Below are positions 12,799 through 23,808 of a stretch of DNA of 64,000 nt, one piece after another. Every line of letters starts with the position of its first letter. The first letter of the stretch is position 1. The stretch covers positions 79,632,910-79,696,909 of the forward strand of contig NC_030683.2 in the NCBI RefSeq assembly GCF_000004195.4, given 5' to 3'. Both the position numbers and the translations under genes were made by a program. Origin of the DNA: Xenopus tropicalis. Taxonomy: Eukaryota > Chordata > Amphibia > Anura > Pipidae. The notes below the pieces were generated by a model. The model did no database searches, was not told the DNA's origin, and was given only the letters and a program-made list of their open reading frames with translations.

Positions 12799-12864
12799 TA
12801 CAGGTATAAGACTTATTGTCTGGTTTTCTTAGTATAAGGGATCTTAGTATAAGGGATCATACAC
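12799..12864 (+). repeat. 'tacaggtatggga' MITE remnant
   Basis: 'tacaggtataagacttattg' resembles the left terminus of the family at 1224. It is followed by two adjacent 'cttagtataagggat' units and then stops, so only a degraded end remains. Confidence 0.4.
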
Positions 12865-13135
12865 CCTGCATAATGTGCAGTTTGGAATCAAACCCAGAAG
12901 CCCAAAAATAGATAGGCTAGCAATGCATACAACTGCATCACTATGCTGTGTATTAAACTTATTTATTAGTAACTTACTAATAACAGGCATGATAAGTAAG
13001 TACAATGTCTTTCAGGTTGCAGTTATCTTTGCAGTATGTGAAAGGAAACAGAAGAAAAGCCACAAACTGGGCTAGATTCAATTCAGTGAAAAAAAAAGGT
13101 TTATCACATGAAAACTAACGGATTAGATTCAATTT

Positions 13136-13168
13136 CAAGGAAAAATAACACCAAAAAATAAAAGTGAA
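13136..13168 (+). repeat. T2-D MITE, left part of interrupted copy
   Basis: 'aacaccaaaaaataaaagtg' matches the left end of the T2-D element. Its continuation resumes at 13624 after an inserted T2-A element. Confidence 0.6.
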
Positions 13169-13623
13169 TAGAAAGGGATACTATCATGATTTTCATGGTA
13201 TACTTTTTATTTCTAAATTATACTGTTTACATAGCATGTATTTTTTTAGTTGTATTATTGGGTGTAGGCAGCCATCTCAGTGCATTGTGCCTGAGTCTGA
13301 GCTTTCAGTAGGAGCCAGGGCTACACATTGGAACTGCTTTCAGAACCTATTGTTTCTCCTACTCCCATGTAACTGGAGGAGTCCCAAACTGGACTTGGAT
13401 TTCTTACTATTGAATGCTATTCTGATATCTACTGGGAGCGCACAGGTCACATGGCTGTAGCACCCTGGGAAATGGCTAGCCCCAGTGAAATTTAAAAATT
13501 AAACATAAAAAAATCTGTTTGCACTTTTGAAAAACAGATTCCAATGTAGGATTCTGCTGGACAAGCTCTATTAATTGATGTGTTTTGAAAAAAATATGTT
13601 TTCCCATGACAGTATTCCTTTAA
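13169..13623 (+). repeat. T2-A MITE inserted in T2-D
   Basis: Left end 'gaaagggatactatcatg' and right end 'catgacagtattcctttaa' are inverted counterparts of T2 type. The interior is shared with 24856-24955 and 26438-26730 (gcagccatctcagtgcatt, gttactggaggagtc). Its position splits the T2-D element, consistent with insertion at a TTAA inside it. Confidence 0.75.
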
Positions 13624-13991
13624 AGAATTAAAATGTGATGTACTGTTGTTCTATTCTGGTAAAACGGGTGTCTTTGCTTCACAAATATTACTACAGGCTA
13701 TATAAATAAAACTGCTGTGTAGCTATGGGAGCAGCCATTTAGTTGGAAAAAAGGAGAAAAGGCACAGGTTACTTAATAGATAACAGAAAAAAGTTCTGTA
13801 GAATTCTGTAGAATCCCATTGTATTTTACAGCACATATTTGTTATCTACTTTGAATAGCTACCCCCTTGGCTAAAAATCAGTTTGTCGAAATACTTAGTT
13901 GATACTATACTTTCACCAGTGCAGGGCAACAGTACACCATATTTTAATTACTTTTAAACATTTCAATTTTTTTGGTGTTACTCTTCCTTAA
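13624..13991 (+). repeat. T2-D MITE, right part of interrupted copy
   Basis: Carries the diagnostic T2-D phrases 'aaaaggcacaggttac', 'accagtgcagggcaacagta' and the terminus 'ttggtgttactcttccttaa'. It is more diverged than the copy at 10274-10699. Confidence 0.75.
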
Positions 13992-14204
13992 GATGCAATT
14001 AATTTTAGAAAAACATAAAGTTGATCATGTCAAAACTCTATTGAAGTCTATGGGAAAAAACTGTAAAAGAATTTTTTTTTTTTAATTTTCTTCTCAAATT
14101 GAATCTCATCCACGAGTTTTCACTTGATAAACCAAGAGATAACTTTTTTCATTGAACTGAATATGGCCCTATGTGCCTAAAATATGCACTCTTTGCAGAT
14201 GTGA
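13992..14204. other. No recognised feature
   Basis: AT-rich DNA with a T-rich tract near 14072. Nothing else seen. Confidence 0.35.
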
Positions 14205-14280
14205 GAAAACTGGAGAAAACTGAACCCCAGACCCCTGAATTGCAGGGCAGCAACACTAACCACTGCAACTCCATCCACCA
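14205..14280 (-). repeat. tRNA-like repeat fragment
   Basis: Read on the minus strand it contains 'gcagtggttagtgttgctg' followed about 30 bases later by 'ggggttcagttt', the spacing of pol III A-box- and B-box-like motifs. Similar wording is at 46690-46745. Likely the head of an old SINE-like repeat; not a functional tRNA, as no cloverleaf closes. Confidence 0.35.
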
Positions 14281-15345
14281 ACAACAGGTTTCTAAACAAA
14301 TAGCCATAGAACTATAGCTAAATAGATGTTTTGATATATCCGTCACCTTGTTATGGGTCAAAAGTGGACCCTGATGGAACTCGCAGAATTAATTAGGAGA
14401 ACATATAGGCACTCAAGCACTCAACCAAAATCTATAATCTCACCCTTTGGTGGAACCACTATCATAACTATTAATTATTTTTACTTTGCAAAGAAAGTGA
14501 TGGAACTTTATAGTTTGGTTAAGAACTGCAATATTGATGGTGAGCTATGATGTATATGTAACTGAGTTCCTCTAGGACATTACAGACTATGGTAACACAT
14601 AAATAACTTTCTTACAAGATAGATACAAGTTTACAAGATACACTAGTTTAAACCATAGAATTGTCCAGTTCTAGGCCTCAGTAGCATTACTGGTAAATAC
14701 ACTCATAATGGAAAGCCATGGAAAGGCCAGTGAAAATAATTATAAATCACTCTGTTGTAATGCCAGGTAAATACCGAAGGTGGTGTTTCAGTGTATGTCT
14801 ATGTTGCAGATTTATTAAAATTCCAACTTGGCAATCCTTAAATATAGTTAAATATGAAACATTTGTTATTTCCTTTTTACAGACTGGGTAACTCCCTTTA
14901 GTAAATTGGATCCTGTGTGTTTGACCGTAAAAACTAGAGAACATTATCCTTTGAACATCTGCATAGAAACATGACAAATTATATTTCATACTACCAAACC
15001 ACAGAACAAACTTTACTGGATTTAATCTCGCTATCTTTATGTCTTCAGCCATAAATCTTGCTGCTGTTGGAGTTTAGCATTTAAATTCATTTTAAAGGGA
15101 GATTCCTAAAGATTTATATCACATACATTTAAAAGAAACTGTCATAATAGAGTTGTGTATAAGTATAAAAAAAACATAAAAGGAGTAGAGTACATAAAGC
15201 CTGTAGGGTTACAGCAGGTAAAAAAGGATAGGACACACAATATTTTTTTTATATCTCTGGATATATACTGTGATAAAAATTGCCCAAGATATATCTTGTG
15301 GCTGGCTGGAAAATGAGAATAGACAGTAGAGATTGTGAACAATTT
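14281..15345. other. Unique-looking sequence, no gene recognised
   Basis: Frames of 101 codons (14747-15052, minus) and 66 codons (15142-15342, minus) are present but show no domain or codon pattern that I recognise. Confidence 0.3.
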
Positions 15346-15359
15346 AGAGAGCTGTGTAT

Positions 15360-15655
15360 CAAAAACACATTTCTAAGCCGCGGGTTAACACCTCCTGCGT
15401 TTGCCTGTGTGGGGACTCGGCCACTTCTAATCTGTCTATTTATTTATTCAAACATCTCCCACGAACAGTGTTTCTGAAGAGAACGAAAGCAATATCAGCT
15501 CTCGCTCTCTCCCCACAAGGCAAGAACTTGTTTCAAAAGAGGCGAACAAAAGCTTCTTTGTTTTGCCATCCCTGGCGATTTCTTCTGGATTATCTGCTCA
15601 TTTCGCTGACACATCCTCGACGCCCAGAGATTCCCAGAATAGATGAAAATTTTCA
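15360..15655. other. CpG-retaining, repeat-poor segment
   Basis: About ten CpGs are kept in under 300 bases (ccgcgg, gcgttt, ctcggcc, cacgaac, ctcgctc, ggcgaac, ctcgacgccc), unlike the CpG-depleted flanks, and the segment has no MITE signature. A 111-codon frame crosses it (15354-15689), but its product is not recognised. It could be a regulatory element, an untranslated first exon or simply local composition. Confidence 0.3.
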
Positions 15656-16440
15656 GTCTAGTGCAATAAAAAAAAAAATTACAAAATAAAAAAAGCTTTC
15701 CTCACAGGAAACAATCAGTCAAAGAAGTTGCACTTAGTATAGAGATTAAGCGTGCCGTTAACAGTTTACCTACTTTTACAGGCCCTGTCAAAACCAGACT
15801 CTTTTATCAAGATCCTTGAAATTCAATTTCACCTCTAGGGCATCTGCAGATGCTTTTAAAAGTTAAGTTTCCTCCTGCATTTTTTTTTAAATGTGCCAGA
15901 GGCTTATGTTTAGAAGAAGCAATATACTGTAAGTCTCTTTTTAAGCACTAGGGGCCTGCTGGGAATGGGTACAAGCACTTAATTTCTTTAAAATCCTATA
16001 ATTCTAGGAAATACACTGTATCTTGCTCTTTGGCTGCTGCACCATGGCTTCTGTTTAATAACACAGAGAATTCTGCAGACCTTGTTTTCCTTGTTATTTT
16101 GGCCTTGTGTCTTTTTTCACCTTGAAGAATTTGATGCTTGTATCTTGTCACAAGATTTCCTACCGTAGTAAAAGAGCATGCTATATGTGACAAGGCAATC
16201 GGAAAAGGTTGCTAGGCATTATTTACTTCATTTACTTTTGTGTCAAAAGCAAGATGTGTTTCAAGTAACAATAGCATATTCTGAGACAAGGCTGTTATTT
16301 GGAACAGAAACTATTGAAACAACAGACCCTGTCAAAAGCCACAGCTGTCACCTGAAATTGTGTGTCACCGGACACAAAGATGACGGTGGTTTAAGATGAG
16401 TTGTAAGTAGCATTACTCTTCTGGTCATTAAATAGTCACA
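15656..16440. other. Repeat-poor sequence, possible conserved non-coding DNA
   Basis: No repeat termini. The balanced composition and lack of palindromes differ from the surroundings. Whether it is conserved cannot be judged without an alignment. Confidence 0.25.
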
Positions 16441-16850
16441 TAAAGGAAAACTATACCTCCAGAATGAATATGTAACCAATAGATTTGTATCACGTTAAGC
16501 AACCTATTAAAGAATCTTGCCAAACTGAAATATATATATATATATTATATATATAATATTGCCCTTTTACGGTTTTTACCACAAGCCACCATTTAGTGAT
16601 GGGCTGTGCACTCCCTCAGAGAACACCTGAGAGGAAGTAATGCAGCTCTGACTATAACAGGAAGAAGTGTGGAAGCAAACACAGAATTCTGTCCATTAAT
16701 TGGTTCATGTGACCTAATATGTATGTGTGCCCTTGGTCTGTGTGCGTGCACCGTGAATCGTACATTCCCAGGCGGCAGCCTTTAATTCTAAATACCAATT
16801 TTCTATTTAGGAATACCCTACATACTACTTTTTCATGTGATTTTTTTATA
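16441..16850 (+). repeat. Degenerate T2 fragments with (TA)n tract
   Basis: 'aaaggaaaactatacc' at 16444 matches the left end of the T2 MITE at 53355, and 'ttttctatttaggaatacc' at about 16799 matches its interior. The intervening sequence is unrelated and includes (TA)n at 16527-16560. This looks like a disrupted element. Confidence 0.4.
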
Positions 16851-17023
16851 GAGACCTATATAGAAACACGTAGGTAATTGTTTCCACTGGATATCTATAT
16901 TTATACATTTCCATCTTTTTATGTGTGAAAGATTCCATACCATAATGGTTCTTATGTATCTTTAAACAGTAGAATTCTAAATCCAGTTTACATTTTGGAG
17001 ATTGCTTTACTAACATACTGTAG

Positions 17024-17547
17024 GGGGCTGATTTACTAACCCACGAATCCGACCCGAATTGGAAAAGTTCCGACTTGAAAACGAACATTTTGCGACTTTT
17101 TCGTATGTTTTGCGATTTTTTCGGATTCTTTACGAATTTTTCGTTACCAATACGATTTTTGCGTAAAAACGCGAGTTTTTCGTATCCATTACGAAAGTTG
17201 CGTAAAATCTGGCGATTTTTCGTAGCGTTAAAACTTGCGCAAAAAGTTGCGCTTTTTTCGTAGCGTTAAAACTTACGCGAAACTTTGCACCTTTTAAGTT
17301 TTAACGCTACGAAAAATGCGCAACTTTTCGCGTAAGTTTTAACGCTACGAAAAAAGCGCAACTTTTTACGCAACTTTCGTAATGGATACGAAAAACTCGC
17401 GTTTTTACGCAAAAATCGTATTGGTAACGAAAAATTCGTAAAGAATCCGAAAAAATCGCAAAACATACAAAAAAGTCGCAAAATGTTCGTTTTCAAGTCG
17501 GAACTTTTCCAATTCGGGTCGGATTTGTGGGTTAGTAAATCAGCCCC
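17024..17547. repeat. Long hairpin MITE, copy 2 (complete)
   Basis: 524 bp bounded by ggggctgatttactaac and gttagtaaatcagcccc, with TAG on each side (17021-17023, 17548-17550). The two halves are near-complete inverted copies about a centre near 17285, made of CpG-rich blocks such as gcgactttttcg and cgtagcgttaaaactt. The three-base flank is compatible with a PIF/Harbinger-type element, which is inference. A 123-codon minus-strand frame overlapping it (17266-17637) is a by-product of the inverted structure. Confidence 0.85.
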
Positions 17548-17579
17548 TAGGTTGGGCTTGTGAAGACTTCTGGGAATTG

Positions 17580-17696
17580 GAGTAAAGAATCCGAAAAAAT
17601 CGCAAAACATACGAAAAAATCGCAAAATACCGATCATTACGAAAAAAACGCAATCGGACTCATTTCGACCCGTTCGTGGGTAAGTAAATCAGCCCC
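17580..17696. repeat. Long hairpin MITE, half-copy
   Basis: Begins within the same family (aaagaatccgaaaaaatcgc) and ends with 'gtaaatcagcccc' followed by TAG, only about 30 bases beyond the complete copy. The left arm is missing. Confidence 0.7.
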
Positions 17697-17699
17697 TAG

Positions 17700-18985
17700 G
17701 TGTTTCATTGCAATCAGCAGTTAGTTTTGAACAGACTACTACAAGTTACAAGAAAAGAACATCTGATTGGTTGCTATGGCTAAATACTTGGCTTTGCACC
17801 ATTCTGGCAATAAACAGTTCAGTATAACTAAAAAAACTCAGTCCCAGCACCGAATACATCAAGTTACCTTATTTCACTGACCCACCCTATGATGTAACAG
17901 AGTCTTTGCTAAACAACATCGAACCCTTGACATCATTGCCCCATCCCTTTACTGACACAGTTTGGTTTAAAAAGTGGCAAAGGTGGCAACTACAGTTGTG
18001 CAACTAAATACTTATTTCAGGAAATCAACCCTTTTATATGATATCTGTATTTTACAGACATGTAGAACAAATAATATAACAATTGAATCCTAACTCCTTC
18101 ATTGCTTACAGAATGAATCTGCTCAAAGGAGTTAAAAAGCTTTTGTCTTTAATGTCTTTGCATACATCCGCTAATGCATGGGGATACACAGCATGATATG
18201 TGACATTACCAGGTTGGATAAGGAAGTTAATATTTCATTTCTATCCTGATGATTTTCTTCTACACATGGAGGTGATTCAATGGGGAAGCTAATGGAGCAG
18301 AAAGATATTCCCTCGGCAAGCAGTTCCAGAGGGAGGAGAGGCAGGCACAGAGCCCAGTCCAGCAGCTGATTGATAGATTTCATGTATTGTGGTTTATGCT
18401 TTGTTATTTTTAAAAAGAACTGGTGCCTTTGTCTGTATAGACAATATAGCATTCATAAGGAAATGGGAACACAGCTGATGTTTCCCACTAAGAAAATTAG
18501 TAAAAACTGAAATAGCACAATGATGCCAGTTTTAACCAATTAGTGCAACGTGGCTTAGTGGTAAAATTCAAGATCATTTCTTTTCCCATCTCCTGTAGCT
18601 ACAGAAGAGTTAAGTGCAATCATTTCTAATAAACACTGTTTGGAGTGTAGGAATTGTCATAATCTGTTGAAAAGAAAATGGCAGGCTTATTTTATTCAAA
18701 CAACTGAGATGGTAAACTTGCTGTAATTTTTTTTTATTACTGGCCATTCTTCAGTATAAGACCTGAGACAATGTCTCTTCTGCACTTCAGACAAGAGTAG
18801 GCACTAATCCAATAAATCTTTTAGAATAGGGACATTAGGGATTAGTGAATTTTATTTGGCTTATACAGATTTTCATAAAGTAGCATTTTTGCAAGTGGCT
18901 AGAGTGGTTCTAGAATGTTGGCATGTGTTAATGTTACCCAGAAAGAAAATCATATTTTTTGACACAGGGATAAAAAACTATTAAT
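17700..18985. other. Mostly unique-looking sequence
   Basis: 17860-17995 shares 'gcaaaggtggcaac' with the repeat at 2851. The rest, including a 93-codon minus-strand frame at 18171-18452, shows no recognisable family. Confidence 0.3.
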
Positions 18986-19292
18986 ACATCATCAAGCAAC
19001 ATTTTTACCAGCCAGGCCAGTGTAATACTGGCTTGGTGCCAACCTTAGGTGTGAGAAAAAAAACACACACCAAAAAACACCCATTGATTCCAATGCATTT
19101 GGCACAAGAAAAAACACCTATTGACTCCAATGCATTTGGCGTGACTAGGGTTGCCACCTTTTCTGGAAAACAATTCCAGTCTTCCAATATTTTTATGTGT
19201 TTTCTCTATTAAAAACATTGGTATCAAGCAACATTTTTTACCAGCCAGGCCAGTATAATACGGGCTAGGTGTGAGAAAAAACAAATGCACCC
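18986..19292. repeat. Duplicated 'accagccaggccagt' repeat pair
   Basis: 'atcaagcaacatttttacc' plus 'agccaggccagt' occurs at about 18990 and again at about 19223. The second copy is preceded by 'ctagggttgccacctttt', the usual left end of this dispersed repeat. Between them lie two tandem units of about 46 bases built on 'attgactccaatgcatttgg', a phrase seen again at 19840 and 56610. Confidence 0.5.
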
Positions 19293-19295
19293 TTA

Positions 19296-19822
19296 GGGGC
19301 ACATTTACTTACCCACGAACATTCCAACGGTGTCCGAATGCGTTTTTTTCGTAATGATCGGTATTTTGCGATTTTTCGGAAAATTGACACGACTTTTTCG
19401 TAGCCATTCCGAATGGTTCGCAAAATGTTGCGACTTTTTCATAGCGTTACGACTTGCGTGAAAAGTCGCGACTTTTTCGCAGCTTTCGCGCCGAGTACGA
19501 AAGATTCGGATTCATTCAAGTTTCAGTATGGTGACTTTTCTTGGGCCAGGTTGGAGCTGCAGGGTGCCATTGAGTCCTATGGGAGGCTTCCAAAATCATG
19601 CTAAGTCTGAAAGTTTCGCCCGCCGCTTACGAGCGCTCAATACGAAAAAGTCGCGTTTTTTCGCGCAAGTCGTAATGGTTACAAAAAAGTTGTGACAATT
19701 TCCGAAAAGTCGTAAAGGCAATGAAAAAAACGCCAAAAATACGAAAAAGTCACAAAATGTTCGTTTTCCAATCGGAATTTTTCCAATTCGGATTCGGATT
19801 CGTGGGTTAGTAAATGTGCCCC
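19296..19822. repeat. Long hairpin MITE, copy 3 (complete, TTA flanks)
   Basis: 527 bp from ggggcacatttacttaccc to gggttagtaaatgtgcccc, with TTA at 19293-19295 and 19823-19825. The arms are cgacttttt/aaaaagtcg blocks around a non-palindromic spacer (about 19510-19625) shared with 4947-5053. The 3-bp TTA duplication plus terminal repeats support a PIF/Harbinger-like assignment. Confidence 0.85.
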
Positions 19823-19825
19823 TTA

Positions 19826-20786
19826 GTGTAAGAAAAAAAAAGTCCATTGACTCCAATGCTTTCGGTGAAATGAAATTTTTCACATATTTTCAGCAAAACG
19901 AAAAAGCCCAGTTTTGCTGATAACTAGTCATCAAATGCTACCAAGTACTTCTAGTCATAAAGTGCAGCAAATGTCAACAAAAAAAGATGGGCATACTGAT
20001 TTGCAAAATGTCCTGAAATAGAAAACTACAGTGCAATTTCACTCTTCTTGCTTATTTTATGTTAGTATTACACCTGTGTGCGGCAAGCCATATACGAGAG
20101 AAAGATAAGAAAAATTATTCAGGAAAGAGTGCTCAGAAGTAAATGTCGAGGAAAGCTTTAAGCTACATCCAAGTTAATGCCCGGGAAACCATAAGTAAAT
20201 GCGCAGTAGAGTGCATAGCAAATTTCAGATGATGGGATGTGTACAGCTTGTACAGCTTCTACATTTCACTAGCTACACTATTGCAATGAGTCTGAAAACT
20301 TAGGAGCTAGCTTTCCATAAAAGCCATTGTCAGGCAATTACCTTGAAACCCAGCACACTGGGGAGGGGGTGCATGAATGAGCAGATATGCCTGCTTCCAG
20401 GATGTCACAGGAGGGCTTCACCACTGTGTCAACTGTACCTGTAAATTATGCACGTGATCACATTCTGTGCAAATGCTGGTGAGACAACTTAGGATCCCAG
20501 AAAGGTAATGTCTTCTCTTTCTATAGATAAAAAATATATACTGCTTTGCCCATTAGGATTACTATCGAGCCTTAATTAAGATCACTTTGTATGGTGAATA
20601 TGATATTTTATATAGACCCATGAATAAGTTTGTGGAATTTGAAAAAAGAGTTACACAAAGCAACAATGAAGTTGACAAGAGCTCATATATATTATACTGT
20701 ATCTTGGTTCAATTACATTTAGATTAGGTTAGGTAAAATATTTCAGACTGTGGTGCTGTTACTACATCCAAAGTGGAGCAGAAAGA
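19826..20786. other. No recognised feature
   Basis: Continues the interrupted 'attgactccaatgc' repeat to about 19870, then unique-looking sequence with a few CpGs around 20080-20215. No gene seen. Confidence 0.3.
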
Positions 20787-20849
20787 TTGAGTATCACATT
20801 ATTTAGTAATTTATTTATTTATATCATCATATCTCAAGATGACCTCCAT

Positions 20850-21062
20850 AGACAAGTGAACAATGATATGGCCTGGCTCTTGCATCCAAAGTCTGCGGCA
20901 CAGCTCATGGCCATAGCCATACGAATTGGAAGACAAGATGATGTAAGAGTGTACACAACAGGGGTGGCACTCAGAGCAAAACTGATTTATGAAAGCAATC
21001 ACTGCATTATGTCCATGGCAACCATTTCTGCTTCTGGTATCTTACTCGTTGCAGAGTTATAA
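20850..21062 (+). other. Unrecognised open segment, possible exon remnant
   Basis: An open frame ends at the stop codon at 21060-21062 and reads through about 70 codons from a possible acceptor-like 'tatctcaag' at 20830-20838. Its composition is more even and less T-rich than neighbouring DNA. The predicted peptide has no motif I recognise, a shorter frame lies opposite, and no donor or adjoining exon is evident. A pseudogene fragment, a non-coding conserved element or chance are all possible. Confidence 0.15.
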
Positions 21063-22733
21063 ATCACAATCCCTGTTCCACACTAGAATTACTCTACATG
21101 ATCAGTTCCTAATATACCCAGTCCCATCATTACCCACGAGCTGTCACTGGGGCAAACCATATGCTTTCTGCCACCCTTTGTGCTTCAGACAGAATATGGA
21201 GCTCAACTTTCAGTTTTAGACTATTAAAAATAGAAAAATAAAGGTCAGCTTTTGGATATACCTAAAGTTGAATTACCCTCACATGCACTCATTGCTACTG
21301 AATGCTGAAATTCTAAGGACGCAATGGTAGAGATGTGATAGTCATACTTAAAGTACATTTCACAGTGAGGTCTTTTACAACCACAGGATATCTTATTAGT
21401 CCAATTCTTTGACACAATCTAAAAGGGAACATACAGAATTGAAAATCCATTTACACAGAATACTGTCTTTTGTTTTTTTTAAACTTCTGTCAGTGGTAAA
21501 TCAGCTTAATAACAATGCAGACTCTATAGACAAAGCTATCTACTGTATGTCTGTGCCAGTATTAGAGCACATTCTTTGTCATTACTTGTTTTGCTTTTTA
21601 TATTAGTGCTGCCTGGATTCTGTTATAACTTTATCATGTTTTGTTTATATGAACCCTTTGTTTTTTTATGGAGCCTGTGCCCCCTATTTTTATTGTTAAA
21701 CTTTGTCTAGGCTTTTCAGAACTGTGAAAGCAAAATTATGAAGCAAGGAGGACAGTAGTAACTGATCTAAAAATTGTTATTAATACAAAAAATTGACTTC
21801 TTGTTCATTTTTACAATATCATAGAGCAGTACTTCCCAAACTCTGGTGCCAGTGCCCCCGTGGGACCAGAGAAGTGGCTGGGGTGAAGGCCATTTAGAAA
21901 GAAATTTAGGTACAATGAAAGGCCCATTGGAAATGTGGGTTAATGTGAGATCTGTTGTCACTACTTATTTTCTTCCCTAAAAGGTAGAAAGGAGAACTTC
22001 CAATAATGTAGGCACTTTTTCAGTATGGGAGACATATTTTTAGTATCAAAGGTTTAAATGATCTATAGCTTGACAGCAGTCCAGTGGCAGAGGTAAATTA
22101 GATTGAAAACTCAATAACTGCATACTTTAGTTTTCTTTCAAAGCTTTCTTTCAAAGAGACTATAATAGGCCATGAAATTAAATTCTGTTTTTCAGTATTT
22201 AAATATCCAGTGTTGGTATATTCTTACCCACATAAAAAAAAAGATATCTTTAAGACAAAACACTGAAGCACTAAGCTGAAATCTCAGATGACAGCTATAG
22301 TCTAGTTAATACTTAGATATAGCTAACCTTTTAAATTCCATAGAGATGAAAATGCATCCCTGGGCAAATCTGGAGGAAACACACAGAACAAATTAATGGG
22401 ACAGGGAGTCAGATAGACAATTACAATTGCAAATGAGTACTGCCTAATACCTTTATGATTAATAAGCATTTACTGTTTTCCAGACTAAATGGGCAACTTT
22501 CTCGATAATGCCAATGGTATACTTGCTATGCCAAATGATTTTACGTGATATCCTAGATAGTTAACATTTCTGATAGACTACTTAGGGTTACAGAGTTAAT
22601 TTGGGTTGATAAAAGACCAAAGTCCATCAAGTTAAAATCTTTCAATGAACCCCAGTGCATATATATATATATATTCATTTATTTATAGTTATATATGTAT
22701 TCACTAACATGTATAACTATTTATATTAACTTA
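21063..22733. other. Unique-looking sequence; minor hAT-like terminus
   Basis: 'gcagtacttcccaaactctgg' at 21827-21847 has the form of the left end of a hAT-type repeat, but no partner end was found. (AT)n occurs at about 22660-22673. No gene was recognised. Confidence 0.3.
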
Positions 22734-23072
22734 CCTAAAGTAAACTTGTAATCCAAAAACAATAAAGGGATGATCACACGTAGTTAAAAGTATAAATATC
22801 TCTTACCCACAGTTACGGTGGGTCCGGGTGCTCATGCCCCAGACCTTTCAGCATAGGGAGCCATCATAGGAATATCAAAAACAAGAAGCCTTACGCGTTT
22901 CGTACCATGAGGTACTTAATCATAACGCGTAAGGCTTCTTGTTTTTACATATGGATCTAATAAAATTTATACTTTTTTAATGTAAACTTCTTTTTTGGCT
23001 GCTTTTCTCTAAGCTTTGAAAAAATCCGGAGTGCCTGCCTGTTTCTATTTTTGATATTCCTAAAGTAAACTT
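22734..23072 (-). mobile_element. Short retroposed element with 14-bp target duplication, probable Penelope-like fragment
   Basis: cctaaagtaaactt occurs at 22734-22747 and 23059-23072, an exact 14-bp direct repeat flanking 311 bp. The insert contains 23-base perfect inverted arms (22877-22899 and 22924-22946). Between and partly within them, on the minus strand, is a hammerhead-like core. A further inverted pair (aggaatatcaaaaa at about 22868, its complement ending at 23061) encloses that structure. Penelope-like elements are known to carry hammerhead motifs in their terminal repeats, so that assignment is favoured but not proven. No reverse transcriptase or GIY-YIG coding sequence remains. 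Confidence 0.5.
22893..22930 (-). ncRNA. Hammerhead-ribozyme-like core (degenerate)
   Basis: On the minus strand: atgattaa, then a gtacc/ggtac stem with a tcat loop, then gaaacgcg. This follows the CUGANGA - stem II - GAAA layout. The expected C3 is A and G8 is T, and G8 is catalytic, so cleavage activity is unlikely. Confidence 0.35.
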
Positions 23073-23808
23073 ACTTTATATTTTAATATCACAATAGCCT
23101 TGGATACTATGCTTGTTAAAGAAATCATCCAAGCCCCTCTTAAAGGCATTAACAGAATCTGCCATCACAACATCACCCAACAGGACATTCTATAAACTGC
23201 CGTTCAGATGACTAAAAAGTAATATGAACCTATTAAAAATACTTAGCCCACAAAGCCAAATTTATTTTTAGCTATTTAATCACATTAACCTTTAGAAACC
23301 AGCTTAGAAAACCTAACTGTGTAGAACATCCCAAGAAATAATTTGGGATACAGGTACTTCATCTGTGTGTGCTCTAGGCCTGATTTACAAAAGATTGTAA
23401 AAAGATTGACACATACACTAAAGTCATAAGTTTTCTAGAAAGAAATGAACCCCCAATCCAAACAAAAACATTTAAAGGGGGGAGAGTTTGGTATTAAAAA
23501 GTTTCTCAATTAATGTTTTAACAAGTTTAAAACTGAATTATAAAATAAGAGCAATCTGATCATATTGATTTGATAAATATCAAATTCCATGCACATCAAT
23601 GCCTCGTTGTTTGCTCCTGGAGCATCAAGATAAGCTAACAATGTTTCATTTTCTAACAGTGCCGAGGGCTAGAGGCTATAGTGCACTAGCCATCTCAGCT
23701 GCCACCTGTAGAATTGTTTATAAAACCTCAAAACTTGAAAGTGTGAAAAAACAACTCAAGTGCTGTGAAATAACAGTCTACCCATAATTTTGACCAGTCG
23801 GCCAAATC
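23073..23808. other. No recognised feature
   Basis: Unique-looking AT-rich sequence. The wording around 23085-23350 is compatible with an old dispersed repeat, but no termini were found. Confidence 0.3.

Noticed and set aside
17266..17637. 123-codon minus-strand frame with repeated FFxxF-like wording
   Set aside because: It spans the right arm of a palindromic MITE; the repeats reflect the hairpin structure, and an equivalent frame occurs on the other arm.
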